Part shown: positions 1-5,686 of the stretch, piece after piece | Layout: every line of letters starts with the position of its first letter | Numbering within the stretch: position 1 is the stretch's first letter | Assembly: GCA_023144115.1 (NCBI GenBank) | Contig: JAGLGH010000324.1 | Coordinates: forward strand, 1 to 7,220 | From: Nanobdellota archaeon | GTDB lineage: Archaea; Nanobdellota; Nanobdellia; Woesearchaeales; JAGLGH01 | Reading direction: 5' to 3' | DNA: 7,220 nucleotides | Notes under the pieces: generated by a model | The model's input: the letters and a program-made list of their open reading frames with translations, nothing else | Databases searched by the model: none | What the model was told of the DNA's origin: nothing | Made by a program: the position numbers and the translations under genes

Positions 1-150
1 AGGGGCAGCATGGCCTCAACAAAATATTTTCTCATCCCAAAGAAATTAAGGCATAGTATCAGGTTTGACTCAGATATCAAGTGCCAGAAGATAGAAACTC
101 CGTCAAAAGTAATTTTTGTTTATGTAATAGATAATCCAGGTGAAGAATGA
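1..150 (+). CDS. Small unrecognised protein or 3' end of a larger gene, coupled to the KaiC-like gene
   Basis: Frame 1 is open from the first base of the window to a TGA at 148-150. It ends in the residues KVIFVYVIDNPGEE. Two readings are possible. It may be the C-terminal end of a gene that starts outside the window, or a complete 46-aa protein starting at the ATG at 10-12, which has AGGGG at 1-5 as a possible ribosome binding site. Its stop overlaps the start of the next gene in the arrangement ATGA (147-150), which is typical of translational coupling and supports the frame being real. The peptide is basic in the first half and hydrophobic near the end (KVIFVYVI). I do not recognise a family. 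The coupling suggests that it works with the KaiC-like ATPase. Confidence 0.5.
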   Translation, partial: RGSMASTKYFLIPKKLRHSIRFDSDIKCQKIETPSKVIFVYVIDNPGEE

Positions 151-854
151 TGGCGATAATGCGTGAAAGTACGGGAATAAGAAAATTTGATTCAATGCTT
201 GAAGGTGGGTTTCCCAAGGGAAGCGTTATTGGTCTGACCGGACCTCCTGGGATTGGCAAGTCAATCTTCAACCTCCACTTTATTCTTGAAGGCGCAAGAC
301 TTAATCAGAAATGTGTTTTTATCTCTCTTGAAGAGCCGCGCTCAAACATAGACCGGATGATACAGCAGTTTGAATTTGCTGATGAATTCTATCGCTATGA
401 AAAAAAGAAGAAGATAATTATAAAATGCATGGATTATCAGGAATATGAAAAAGCTTATTTTAGCATATTCAATATTATCAATAAGGACAAGAAGATTGAA
501 AGGCTTGTCATAGATTCGTTCAATGTATTCTTCGCTTCCCTCATTAGCGTTGATGCAGGAACAAATTCAAATGAGCTTGCAGCAAGGAGGATGATTAACA
601 AGTCCTTCTCTTTGCTTAGAAGGGATAATCTGACCACTCTTATTGTTCTTGAGAAACTCGATAACCATAAGGTGCACTATTCTTACAATATTCCTTATAT
701 GGTTGATGGCATCGTCAGTATGGATTTCCTCTCTCTTGGCGCTATAGAGCGAATGATATTCATACCTAAAATGAGATGGACAAATCAATATAAAGAAAGC
801 ATTTCTTATGATATAAGTAGCAAAGGAATTAAGATTTTGCAAGAGGAGGAGTAG
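147..854 (+). CDS. KaiC/RAD55-like RecA-fold ATPase, single domain
   Basis: This is a 235-aa single-domain member of the KaiC/RAD55 branch of the RecA ATPases, presumably cytoplasmic. The N-terminal GIRKFDSMLEGGFPKGS stretch (10-26) is the usual KaiC lead-in. The Walker A motif is GPPGIGKS at residues 32-39, with K38 and S39 as the nucleotide-binding pair. FISLEEP at 58-64 carries the paired glutamates (E62, E63) expected of an active ATPase. The Walker B strand is RLVIDS at 119-124, with D123. KMRWTNQ at 208-214 matches the KMR-type motif near the end of KaiC domains. Cyanobacterial clock KaiC has two such domains; archaeal relatives often have one, and KaiC-like ATPases have been proposed as signal-transduction hubs in archaea. 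The ATG at 147 overlaps the upstream stop, with GGTGA only 3 nt before it. The adjacent ATG at 150 would give 6-nt spacing and is equally plausible. The V4R gene downstream on the same strand suggests a sensory role. Confidence 0.88.
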   Translation: MMAIMRESTGIRKFDSMLEGGFPKGSVIGLTGPPGIGKSIFNLHFILEGARLNQKCVFISLEEPRSNIDRMIQQFEFADEFYRYEKKKKIIIKCMDYQEYEKAYFSIFNIINKDKKIERLVIDSFNVFFASLISVDAGTNSNELAARRMINKSFSLLRRDNLTTLIVLEKLDNHKVHYSYNIPYMVDGIVSMDFLSLGAIERMIFIPKMRWTNQYKESISYDISSKGIKILQEEE

Positions 855-865
855 GATTGCCCTTT

Positions 866-879
866 AATTTTTAAAAATT
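866..879 (+). terminator. Possible T-rich terminator/palindrome after the KaiC-like gene
   Basis: AATTTTTAAAAATT is a perfect 14-bp palindrome with a run of five T, starting 11 nt after the KaiC-like stop codon. Archaeal transcription often ends at T-rich tracts, so this could end the first transcript before the V4R gene. A weaker inverted repeat (AATCT, 6-nt spacer, AGATT) follows near 889-904. The sequence is very AT-rich, so chance is a real alternative. Confidence 0.3.
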
Positions 880-960
880 GATTGTAAGAATCTTTTAAGA
901 GATTTTAGTAAATATTTAATCTGGTTTTTCCTTTATCCTAATTCTGCGGAAAAAGTAACA

Positions 961-968
961 TTAATATA
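961..968 (+). promoter_or_regulatory. Candidate archaeal TATA box for the V4R gene
   Basis: TTAATATA lies about 40 nt upstream of the GTG start at 1008, preceded by a purine-rich stretch (GGAAAAAG, 949-956) that could serve as a BRE-like element. Transcription starting about 25 nt downstream would leave a short leader that still contains the GGAG ribosome binding site at 997-1000. The assignment rests on spacing and AT content only. Confidence 0.3.
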
Positions 969-1007
969 CTTCAATTTTTAGATTCTTAAACTAAACGGAG
1001 AATTAAA

Positions 1008-2117
1008 GTGAAAAATATAAAAAACTACTTATTGAATAAATTATTTTTTCCAAAGGTTGCAGTTATTGACCAGCCTGGGATAATATATAATGTTTTATCC
1101 AGGAGGTATGGTCATGTAAGCAGCAAGAAGAGAATAGTTTTTCTTTTTGAAGATATGTTTGCAGAGATTCAGAAAGAAGCTATTGCACAATTAGGGAAGG
1201 AAAAAGCTTCAGAACTATTTTATAAGATTGGTAAAGATTTTGGTGTTTCATTCATGCTGCTTGGAAAGGCTAAAAAAGTTCCTTCTTTTGTTTTGCCTGA
1301 GGTAATGGAATTTATTGCAGATAATTTTAGAGGTGGCGGATTTTCGATAGCTGAAAATATAGATGTTGATATTAAGCAGAACATAATTACTTTTTCAGGA
1401 AAAAATAATGTCATCTGCAGAAAAACAGCTGATCCCAGCTTTTTTGCAGGCGGGGCGGCAGGGATACTATCTTTATTATTAGGAAAGAATGTTGAGGCAG
1501 TTTCAAAATGTTGCAATTGCCCCAATGAATGCAAAGTTATTGCTAAAGCGGATTTACCCTCTAAGTATATTCCTGATGTTAATAAATTAATGCCTGATAA
1601 GAACTATGGACAATTGAATTTCCCCAAAGATGTAGAAAGTATGGATCACTTAGCATCATTTGGTAAATTTATGAGATTCAAAAAAATAAAGATTTCAGTG
1701 TCTGGCAAATTCCAGCTGAATGGTTTTGCCATATTCCCTGCTCCCTCTCAGATAACTTGCCTTATAATGAAACATTTTGAAGAGATAGGCAGGAGAGATA
1801 TATTAAATGAGGCATTGTTCAGATCCTCAGATAAAATCCTGGATACTCTCTCCAAGGAATTTCCAGAAGTCAAAGACAAAATAAAGATAATCACCTCTTT
1901 GATTCTGGCTTTAGGGTGGGGTATTCCTGATTGCCAAAAGAAAGGAGAGATAATTAAATTTTATATACGATATCCTCCATTCAATAAGTCGGGTTTCCAC
2001 TATCAGGCTCTGCAGTTGAATGCTTTTTTAAGTTCTGTCTTTAAAAAGAAGCTGAAATTAGTAGAGTTAAAGAGCCAGGAAAATCCTCCTCTGCTTAAAT
2101 TGACCTATTCTTTTTAG
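1008..2117 (+). CDS. V4R-domain (4-vinyl reductase-like) protein with a second degenerate copy
   Basis: This is a 369-aa protein with no signal peptide or membrane segment. Residues about 45-180 match the V4R fold, a small-molecule-binding domain known from BchJ and from the sensor part of XylR-type regulators. Visible hallmarks are GGGFSIAE (109-116), ADPSFFAGGAAGILSLLLGK (141-160), and a cysteine cluster CCNCPNEC at 168-175 with cysteines at 168, 169, 171 and 175, which may bind metal or ligand. Residues about 247-369 look like a repeat of the same fold: a similar helix (MKHFEEIGRRDILNEAL against FEDMFAEIQKEAIAQLGK), then GWGIP, and a terminal HYQALQLNAFLSSVFKKKLK resembling the SFFAGG region, but without the cysteines. 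The start is GTG, chosen because GGAG at 997-1000 sits 7 nt upstream and no better start is visible. It lies downstream of the KaiC-like ATPase on the same strand after 153 nt, and a ligand sensor signalling to that ATPase is my inference. The first V4R match is good; the second is a reading by eye. Confidence 0.75.
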   Translation: MKNIKNYLLNKLFFPKVAVIDQPGIIYNVLSRRYGHVSSKKRIVFLFEDMFAEIQKEAIAQLGKEKASELFYKIGKDFGVSFMLLGKAKKVPSFVLPEVMEFIADNFRGGGFSIAENIDVDIKQNIITFSGKNNVICRKTADPSFFAGGAAGILSLLLGKNVEAVSKCCNCPNECKVIAKADLPSKYIPDVNKLMPDKNYGQLNFPKDVESMDHLASFGKFMRFKKIKISVSGKFQLNGFAIFPAPSQITCLIMKHFEEIGRRDILNEALFRSSDKILDTLSKEFPEVKDKIKIITSLILALGWGIPDCQKKGEIIKFYIRYPPFNKSGFHYQALQLNAFLSSVFKKKLKLVELKSQENPPLLKLTYSF

Positions 2118-2120
2118 GTA

Positions 2121-3440
2121 TTAATTCATCTTGAGATTTTTCTGGATGGCTTTGCCATAGCGCCTGTTATATGGATATGATGTCAATGTAGCAGCAATGT
2201 TTCTTGTGTTTTTTAATGTTTTTAACGCGCTTAAAAAAGAACTCTTTCTTGATGTTGCAAACTCATAAGCATCTAAAAATCCTTGTTCAAGTTCCATTAT
2301 GGTCATCTTTTTTGGCTTAAATGTAGCACGGTACATATCATGTTTTTTCCAGTCATTCGGATAGTCTGTATATAAAAGCCTGCCTTCTTTTGCAAGCCTG
2401 TCGTAAAATCTTGTTCCTGGTAAAGGTGTTGCTATTGTAAATTGTATCCTGTCTAATTCTATATCATAAATGAAATCAAGGGTTTTCCTGAATGTTGATT
2501 TTTCATCCTCATCATTACCAAAGATAAATGCCCCTGTTACAGAAATTCCATAATCATGTATTTTTTTAATCAACCTTTTATAATTTTTTATTCCCATTTT
2601 TAAGTTAATTCCTTTCCCCATACCTTTTAAAGTAGCTTCATTTATAGATTCAAATCCCACAAAAAAACCCATTGCCCCACTTTCTGCAGCGTGTTTTAAT
2701 ATGTTATCATTGTCTGCAATATTCCATGAAAGTTGAGTCCCCCATTTCTTATTGAGGTGTTTTAAATCTTTAAATAAATTCATTAAATATTGCTCACTGG
2801 ATTTGCCATATCCCATAAGATTATCGTCAGCAAATACAAATCTCTTATCCTTCAACATGCTTATCTCTTTAATTACATTTGCAACTGGCCGCCTTTTGTA
2901 CTCGCCATTTGCAAATTTGCTTACAGAACAGAATTCGCATGAAAATGGGCATCCTCTTGAAGCCTGCACAATTTGAATCTTGTACTTTTTTGAGAACAAG
3001 TCCCTGCGTGGGAAAGGAACATCATCTAATGAAGCAGAACTGCCTTTGTATATCTGCTGAAGTCTGCCTGATTCAAACTCTTTTAAGATTTGCTTCCATA
3101 TATTTTCTGCTTCGCCAATAATGACTGTACTACAATATTTCAGTGCTTCATTTGGCAGCATTGAAACATGAATGCCTCCCATAATTACTGGAATATTCTT
3201 CTCTTTGTATATCTGCGCAATCTTATATGCTCTGGGAGCATTATATGTCATAGAAGTAATTGCAACAAGATTCACATCCTCATTAAAATTCAAATCTGAT
3301 ACATTTTCATCAACTATTTTAATCTCATATTCTTCTGGTGTAAGCGCTGCTAAGATACCTAATCCTAATGGTGGCATCTGGCGGACATCCCAAAGGACTT
3401 CCCCCTTATAAGCCGGATTAATCAATAATATCTTTTTCAT
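2121..3440 (-). CDS. B12-binding-domain radical SAM enzyme (BchE/HpnJ/HpnR/Grs-like class)
   Basis: This is a 439-aa cytosolic iron-sulfur enzyme. Residues 1-130 form a Rossmann-like cobalamin-binding domain: it opens MKKILLINPA, continues with PPLGLGILAAL (23-33) and has GGIHVSMLP at 88-96, as is usual in this class. No DxHxxG cobalamin-ligand motif is seen, which is normal for the BchE/HpnR type. The radical SAM core begins at QASRGCPFSCEFC, with the cluster cysteines C164, C168 and C171 in the canonical CxxxCxxC spacing. It continues with FVFADDN (201-207), GFFVGFES (258-265) and the family-typical TPLPGTRFYDRL (338-349). The roughly 85-residue tail resembles the DUF4070-type end of HpnJ/HpnR relatives. 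Such enzymes methylate, cyclise or couple unactivated carbons, often on lipids or tetrapyrroles; the substrate here is unknown. The ATG is preceded by AGAGGA at 5-nt spacing, inside the end of the upstream gene, with 1 nt between the genes. It is the last gene of the operon and is convergent with the V4R gene, 3 nt apart. Confidence 0.9.
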   Translation of the reverse strand: MKKILLINPAYKGEVLWDVRQMPPLGLGILAALTPEEYEIKIVDENVSDLNFNEDVNLVAITSMTYNAPRAYKIAQIYKEKNIPVIMGGIHVSMLPNEALKYCSTVIIGEAENIWKQILKEFESGRLQQIYKGSSASLDDVPFPRRDLFSKKYKIQIVQASRGCPFSCEFCSVSKFANGEYKRRPVANVIKEISMLKDKRFVFADDNLMGYGKSSEQYLMNLFKDLKHLNKKWGTQLSWNIADNDNILKHAAESGAMGFFVGFESINEATLKGMGKGINLKMGIKNYKRLIKKIHDYGISVTGAFIFGNDEDEKSTFRKTLDFIYDIELDRIQFTIATPLPGTRFYDRLAKEGRLLYTDYPNDWKKHDMYRATFKPKKMTIMELEQGFLDAYEFATSRKSSFLSALKTLKNTRNIAATLTSYPYNRRYGKAIQKNLKMN

Positions 3441-3441
3441 C

Positions 3442-4209
3442 TTAATCCTCTCCCTTATGATACCTTATCTTGCCCATTGTCTTGTACCATACATCAAAGG
3501 GTTTTCTTTCCATCTCTTCACTGATATGAGCAATCATTCCAATTGTTCTTGAAAAAAGAAACAGGGCTGTGCCATGCTCAGGATTGAATCCAAGCGAGAG
3601 CAGAAGTGCTGCATTTATTCCATCCACATTTGGGTAGATTTCTCTCTCCTTTTCAAGCTTATTTTTGGCTATGTCATATATTTCAAGATAGGGTGTATTG
3701 TAATCCAGTTCTTTTGCGAACCCCCTAAGCGTTGCTGGTCTTGGGTCTTTCCTGAACTGGGGATGCCCAAAACCATATATCTTGAGATTATTATCAAGTT
3801 TTTCTTCAATCGAATCTTCAACATATTGTTTAAGGTCATTTGGATTTTCTTCTGCAATCATCTTATAATATTCCATAGACTTTTTTACTGCTCCTACATG
3901 ATATGGTCCTCCTGAACAATACCCTGCAGCCAGTGCCATAGCTATATCCGCGCCTGTGCTTGCAGAAAATCTTGCTGCCATGGTTGTAGGGGGGCATATG
4001 TCAAAACCAGCATGGAAACTGACAAGAACTGCATTAAGTATCTTCTTTTCATTATAATCCGGTTTCTTTTTCAGCAGGGTATGAAATATAGTCTCGATCA
4101 AGTCCATTGATCTGATCATATCATCAAGGTTTTTCCCTCTGATATAAAGCTCTTCTTTGTTGCTGTCCATGTAATCGACGTCTGTTTCAAACTCATTGTC
4201 TATAACCAT
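3442..4209 (-). CDS. Short citrate synthase-fold enzyme, citryl-CoA lyase-like
   Basis: This is a 255-aa protein of the citrate synthase superfamily, much shorter than ordinary citrate synthase (about 370-430 aa) and close to the stand-alone citryl-CoA lyase size. The core catalytic residues are visible: H104 in GGPYHVGA (matching the GPLHGGA histidine), H149 in GFGHPQFRKDPRP (matching GFGHRVYKxxDPR) and D196 in VDGINAALLLSLG. R221 in FSRTIGMIAH matches the substrate arginine in ARxxGWxAH. H66 in SFHAGFDICPP corresponds to the early ADHGxN region. The enzyme should therefore form or cleave a C-C bond between an acyl-CoA and an oxo-acid. Whether it is a synthase or lyase, and on what substrate, cannot be read. 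The ATG has GAGGTGA at 4216-4222, 6 nt upstream. Its first 17 nt overlap the end of the UbiA-like gene and its stop is 1 nt before the radical SAM gene, so the three are translationally linked. The first 55 residues are acidic and not clearly part of the fold. Confidence 0.85.
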   Translation of the reverse strand: MVIDNEFETDVDYMDSNKEELYIRGKNLDDMIRSMDLIETIFHTLLKKKPDYNEKKILNAVLVSFHAGFDICPPTTMAARFSASTGADIAMALAAGYCSGGPYHVGAVKKSMEYYKMIAEENPNDLKQYVEDSIEEKLDNNLKIYGFGHPQFRKDPRPATLRGFAKELDYNTPYLEIYDIAKNKLEKEREIYPNVDGINAALLLSLGFNPEHGTALFLFSRTIGMIAHISEEMERKPFDVWYKTMGKIRYHKGED

Positions 4210-5026
4210 GAATATTCACCTCTTTTTTGATTCTAATTTTTGGCATTTTCTTTACTATCATTGGTATGAAGTATATGGCGCAGTAAACCGCGCCTGTGAT
4301 GATTATAGTGATATTGCTTGTTTTAGCGACTATAATCGAAAATAAGAACAAAATAAATGCCATCTTGAACAGGTGGAATCCTTTTGCCTTGTCAGTCAGG
4401 CTGAAGCTGTATATTGCTAATGCAGTTATTGCTGCAAATGGGATGAAGAATCTGTACGACAGGTCAAAAATAAATAATGCAAAGAACATCATCACCCACG
4501 AGATTCCAGCTAAGCAGATAGTGATCTGTTCTCCTTTTTTTGTTATTGTGTTAATTGTTTTGTAACCTCTTTTCTTGTCAGATTTAGCATCCTTGATATT
4601 CTTCATATTCCCCATCAGGATAAACAGCAGACATATGTATGCTGCAGCAATCATGGATTCCTTCAGAGGAAATCCAATGAGTAATGATGAGCTGACCATA
4701 GGTATAGCGAGGTGAGTTAGGCTTAGTACAGCTATATCTCCGAAGATCAGTCTCCTTGCAATAGTGTTATAAATAACACCTAGCAGAACCCATGAGATAA
4801 GTGTCAATAGTATGATTCTGTTGGTGCAGGCAAAAACAAAAGCCAATATGGGTAATATATATACAATGTAATGAGCATAACTCGGAAGAATGTAATCCTT
4901 ATCCTTGATAGAATTTTGTATCGATGCTCCGCAATAAGCCAGCAAGCATACAAGAGATAGGAGAAATATATCTGCATTTATCCTGTCTGCCAGAGCAGCA
5001 GGTATGAGCATTGCCGAGAGGGGCAT
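4193..5026 (-). CDS. UbiA-superfamily prenyltransferase-like membrane protein
   Basis: This is a 277-aa (from this ATG) integral membrane protein with about eight or nine hydrophobic segments. UbiA proteins move a polyprenyl chain from its diphosphate to an acceptor inside the membrane, using two Asp-rich, Mg-binding loops. Loop 1 reads IQNSIKDKDYI (36-46) where NDxxDxxxD is usual: N38 and D42 are kept, but the last Asp is replaced by I46 and a D44 appears nearby. Loop 2 is better preserved: KNIKDAKSDKKRGYKT (142-157), with D146 and D150. YNTIARRLIFGDIAV (86-100) is the usual segment between them. The ATG has AGAGGA only 3 nt upstream. The frame stays open upstream to a TAA at 5093-5095, and the extra residues (VIKATRAHRGIMPLSAML) resemble the usual UbiA N-terminus, so the true start is probably further upstream (see the RBS entry). 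It is the first gene of the operon, overlapping the citryl-CoA lyase-like gene by 17 nt. Acceptor and prenyl length are unknown; archaeal relatives include DGGGP synthase. Confidence 0.82.
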   Translation of the reverse strand: MPLSAMLIPAALADRINADIFLLSLVCLLAYCGASIQNSIKDKDYILPSYAHYIVYILPILAFVFACTNRIILLTLISWVLLGVIYNTIARRLIFGDIAVLSLTHLAIPMVSSSLLIGFPLKESMIAAAYICLLFILMGNMKNIKDAKSDKKRGYKTINTITKKGEQITICLAGISWVMMFFALFIFDLSYRFFIPFAAITALAIYSFSLTDKAKGFHLFKMAFILFLFSIIVAKTSNITIIITGAVYCAIYFIPMIVKKMPKIRIKKEVNIHGYRQ

Positions 5027-5080
5027 AATTCCTCTATGCGCACGCGTAGCTTTGATGACTGTTGACCAATCCAGTTTGTT

Positions 5081-5087
5081 ACCTCTT
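5081..5087 (-). promoter_or_regulatory. Strong ribosome binding site implying an upstream non-ATG start for the UbiA-like gene
   Basis: On the minus strand AAGAGGT lies here, and exactly 6 nt downstream, in frame with the UbiA-like gene, is a CTG (5074-5072). No ATG, GTG or TTG occurs in frame between the upstream TAA (5093-5095) and the ATG at 5026. Starting at the CTG would add 16 residues, including TRAHRG, which matches the RPH-type N-terminal signature of UbiA proteins. CTG starts are rare, so a conserved but differently initiated N-terminus, or a mutated start, are alternatives. Confidence 0.45.
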
Positions 5088-5140
5088 TTTATTTAACTAT
5101 GAGATATACCTTTATGTACTTTGTGGCCCTTTTAGGATAC

Positions 5141-5148
5141 TTTTTAAA
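5141..5148 (-). promoter_or_regulatory. Candidate TATA-like element for the three-gene operon
   Basis: On the minus strand this reads GTTTAAAAAG with its flanking bases, about 67 nt upstream of the candidate CTG start and 115 nt upstream of the ATG at 5026. Transcription about 25 nt downstream would give a leader of some 40-90 nt. No other evidence supports it, and the surrounding sequence is AT-rich. Confidence 0.22.
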
Positions 5149-5183
5149 CAATTATTGTAATTTATGTTTAATTTTGATAAAAA

Positions 5184-5200
5184 ACCTGAGTATTTCAGGT
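5184..5200. repeat. Short inverted repeat upstream of the operon
   Basis: ACCTGA and TCAGGT form a perfect 6-bp inverted repeat with a 5-nt spacer, flanked by A-runs. It lies about 40 bp behind the candidate TATA element of the minus-strand operon, so it could be an operator. It could equally be a weak hairpin with no role. The remainder of the gap from 5096 to 5245 shows no convincing gene. Confidence 0.3.
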
Positions 5201-5245
5201 AAAAATGAATAAAATTGCATAAACTCAGTTTCTTTCATTCGAAGA

Positions 5246-5489
5246 ATGATTGAACAAAACGACTCTCCTAACATTAACAAAGTATGGAAGAATGATTATG
5301 ATGATACTGCCATAATTGAAGCATTTTGCAATCTTCGAGGTGAGAAAAGAACATTTTATCTTGAGAGAAGAAGGGATGTAGCAATTTTTGATCCTCAGCC
5401 AATTTGTTTTTGATATACCTCATAACAGGTGGTATCAAGATTTCCGCAGAAAATATTTTAAATATTGCATCCTGCGATTCTATGAATAG
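5246..5489 (+). pseudogene. Small unrecognised gene, apparently split by one extra T
   Basis: An ATG at 5246 opens a 55-codon frame ending at TGA 5411-5413. The peptide looks like real protein: it contains WKNDYDDTAIIEAF and then FYLERRRDVAIFDPQPICF. The TGA is met right at a run of five T (5407-5411). Removing one T joins it in frame to FDIPHNRWYQDFRRKYFKYC and onward to a TAG at 5487-5489, giving an 80-aa product rich in aromatic and basic residues. I do not recognise the family. No ribosome binding site is seen before the ATG, and the frame is open a little further upstream (to 5213), so the true start may lie elsewhere or be lost. It ends 15 bp before the left end of the insertion element. 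A homopolymer sequencing error is an alternative to a genuine frameshift. A 72-codon frame on the opposite strand (5274-5492) is less protein-like. Confidence 0.45.
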
Positions 5490-5504
5490 CAAATATCACT
5501 CTAT

Positions 5505-5519
5505 TGTTGGTCGACAATG
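5505..5519 (+). repeat. Terminal inverted repeat, left end
   Basis: TGTTGGTCGACAATG. It is identical to the inverted right end at 6789-6803 and to a third copy at 7199-7213. The centre holds the GTCGAC palindrome. Confidence 0.9.
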
Positions 5520-5574
5520 AGGCTGACACCGGAATTCAGAATTGAATCACAGGTATGCAATCTAATACTGCATT

Positions 5575-5584
5575 TAGTCGACTA
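5575..5584. repeat. Perfect palindrome TAGTCGACTA inside the left end of the element
   Basis: This 10-bp perfect palindrome shares the GTCGAC core with the three 15-bp terminal repeats, 70 bp inside the left end. It could be an accessory transposase-binding site. The shared rare core in an AT-rich region is the only evidence. Confidence 0.45.
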
Positions 5585-5601
5585 CTTATATCTTACGCTG
5601 T

Positions 5602-5637
5602 AAATTTGATAAATTTTGCAGAAATTTGATAAGTTTT
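5602..5637. repeat. Two 16-bp near-identical direct repeats, 20-bp period
   Basis: AAATTTGATAAATTTT (5602-5617) and AAATTTGATAAGTTTT (5622-5637) differ at one base and are separated by GCAG. A decayed third unit (GATAATTTTGA) follows from about 5640. They lie between the left terminal repeat and the transposase stop codon, and may be subterminal binding sites or simple slippage products. Confidence 0.6.
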
Positions 5638-5686
5638 TAGATAATTTTGAAAAAACATCTGGTTTCTTTCAAAATTACTCTTAGAT

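Noticed and set aside
5274..5492. A 72-codon frame on the minus strand overlapping the split small gene
   Set aside because: Its composition is less protein-like, it has no recognisable motif, and the plus-strand reading with a single frameshift explains the region better. It is not excluded.
5602..5637. The spaced direct repeats as a CRISPR remnant
   Set aside because: The 16-bp units have only a 4-bp spacer and lie inside an insertion element, with no cas genes nearby.
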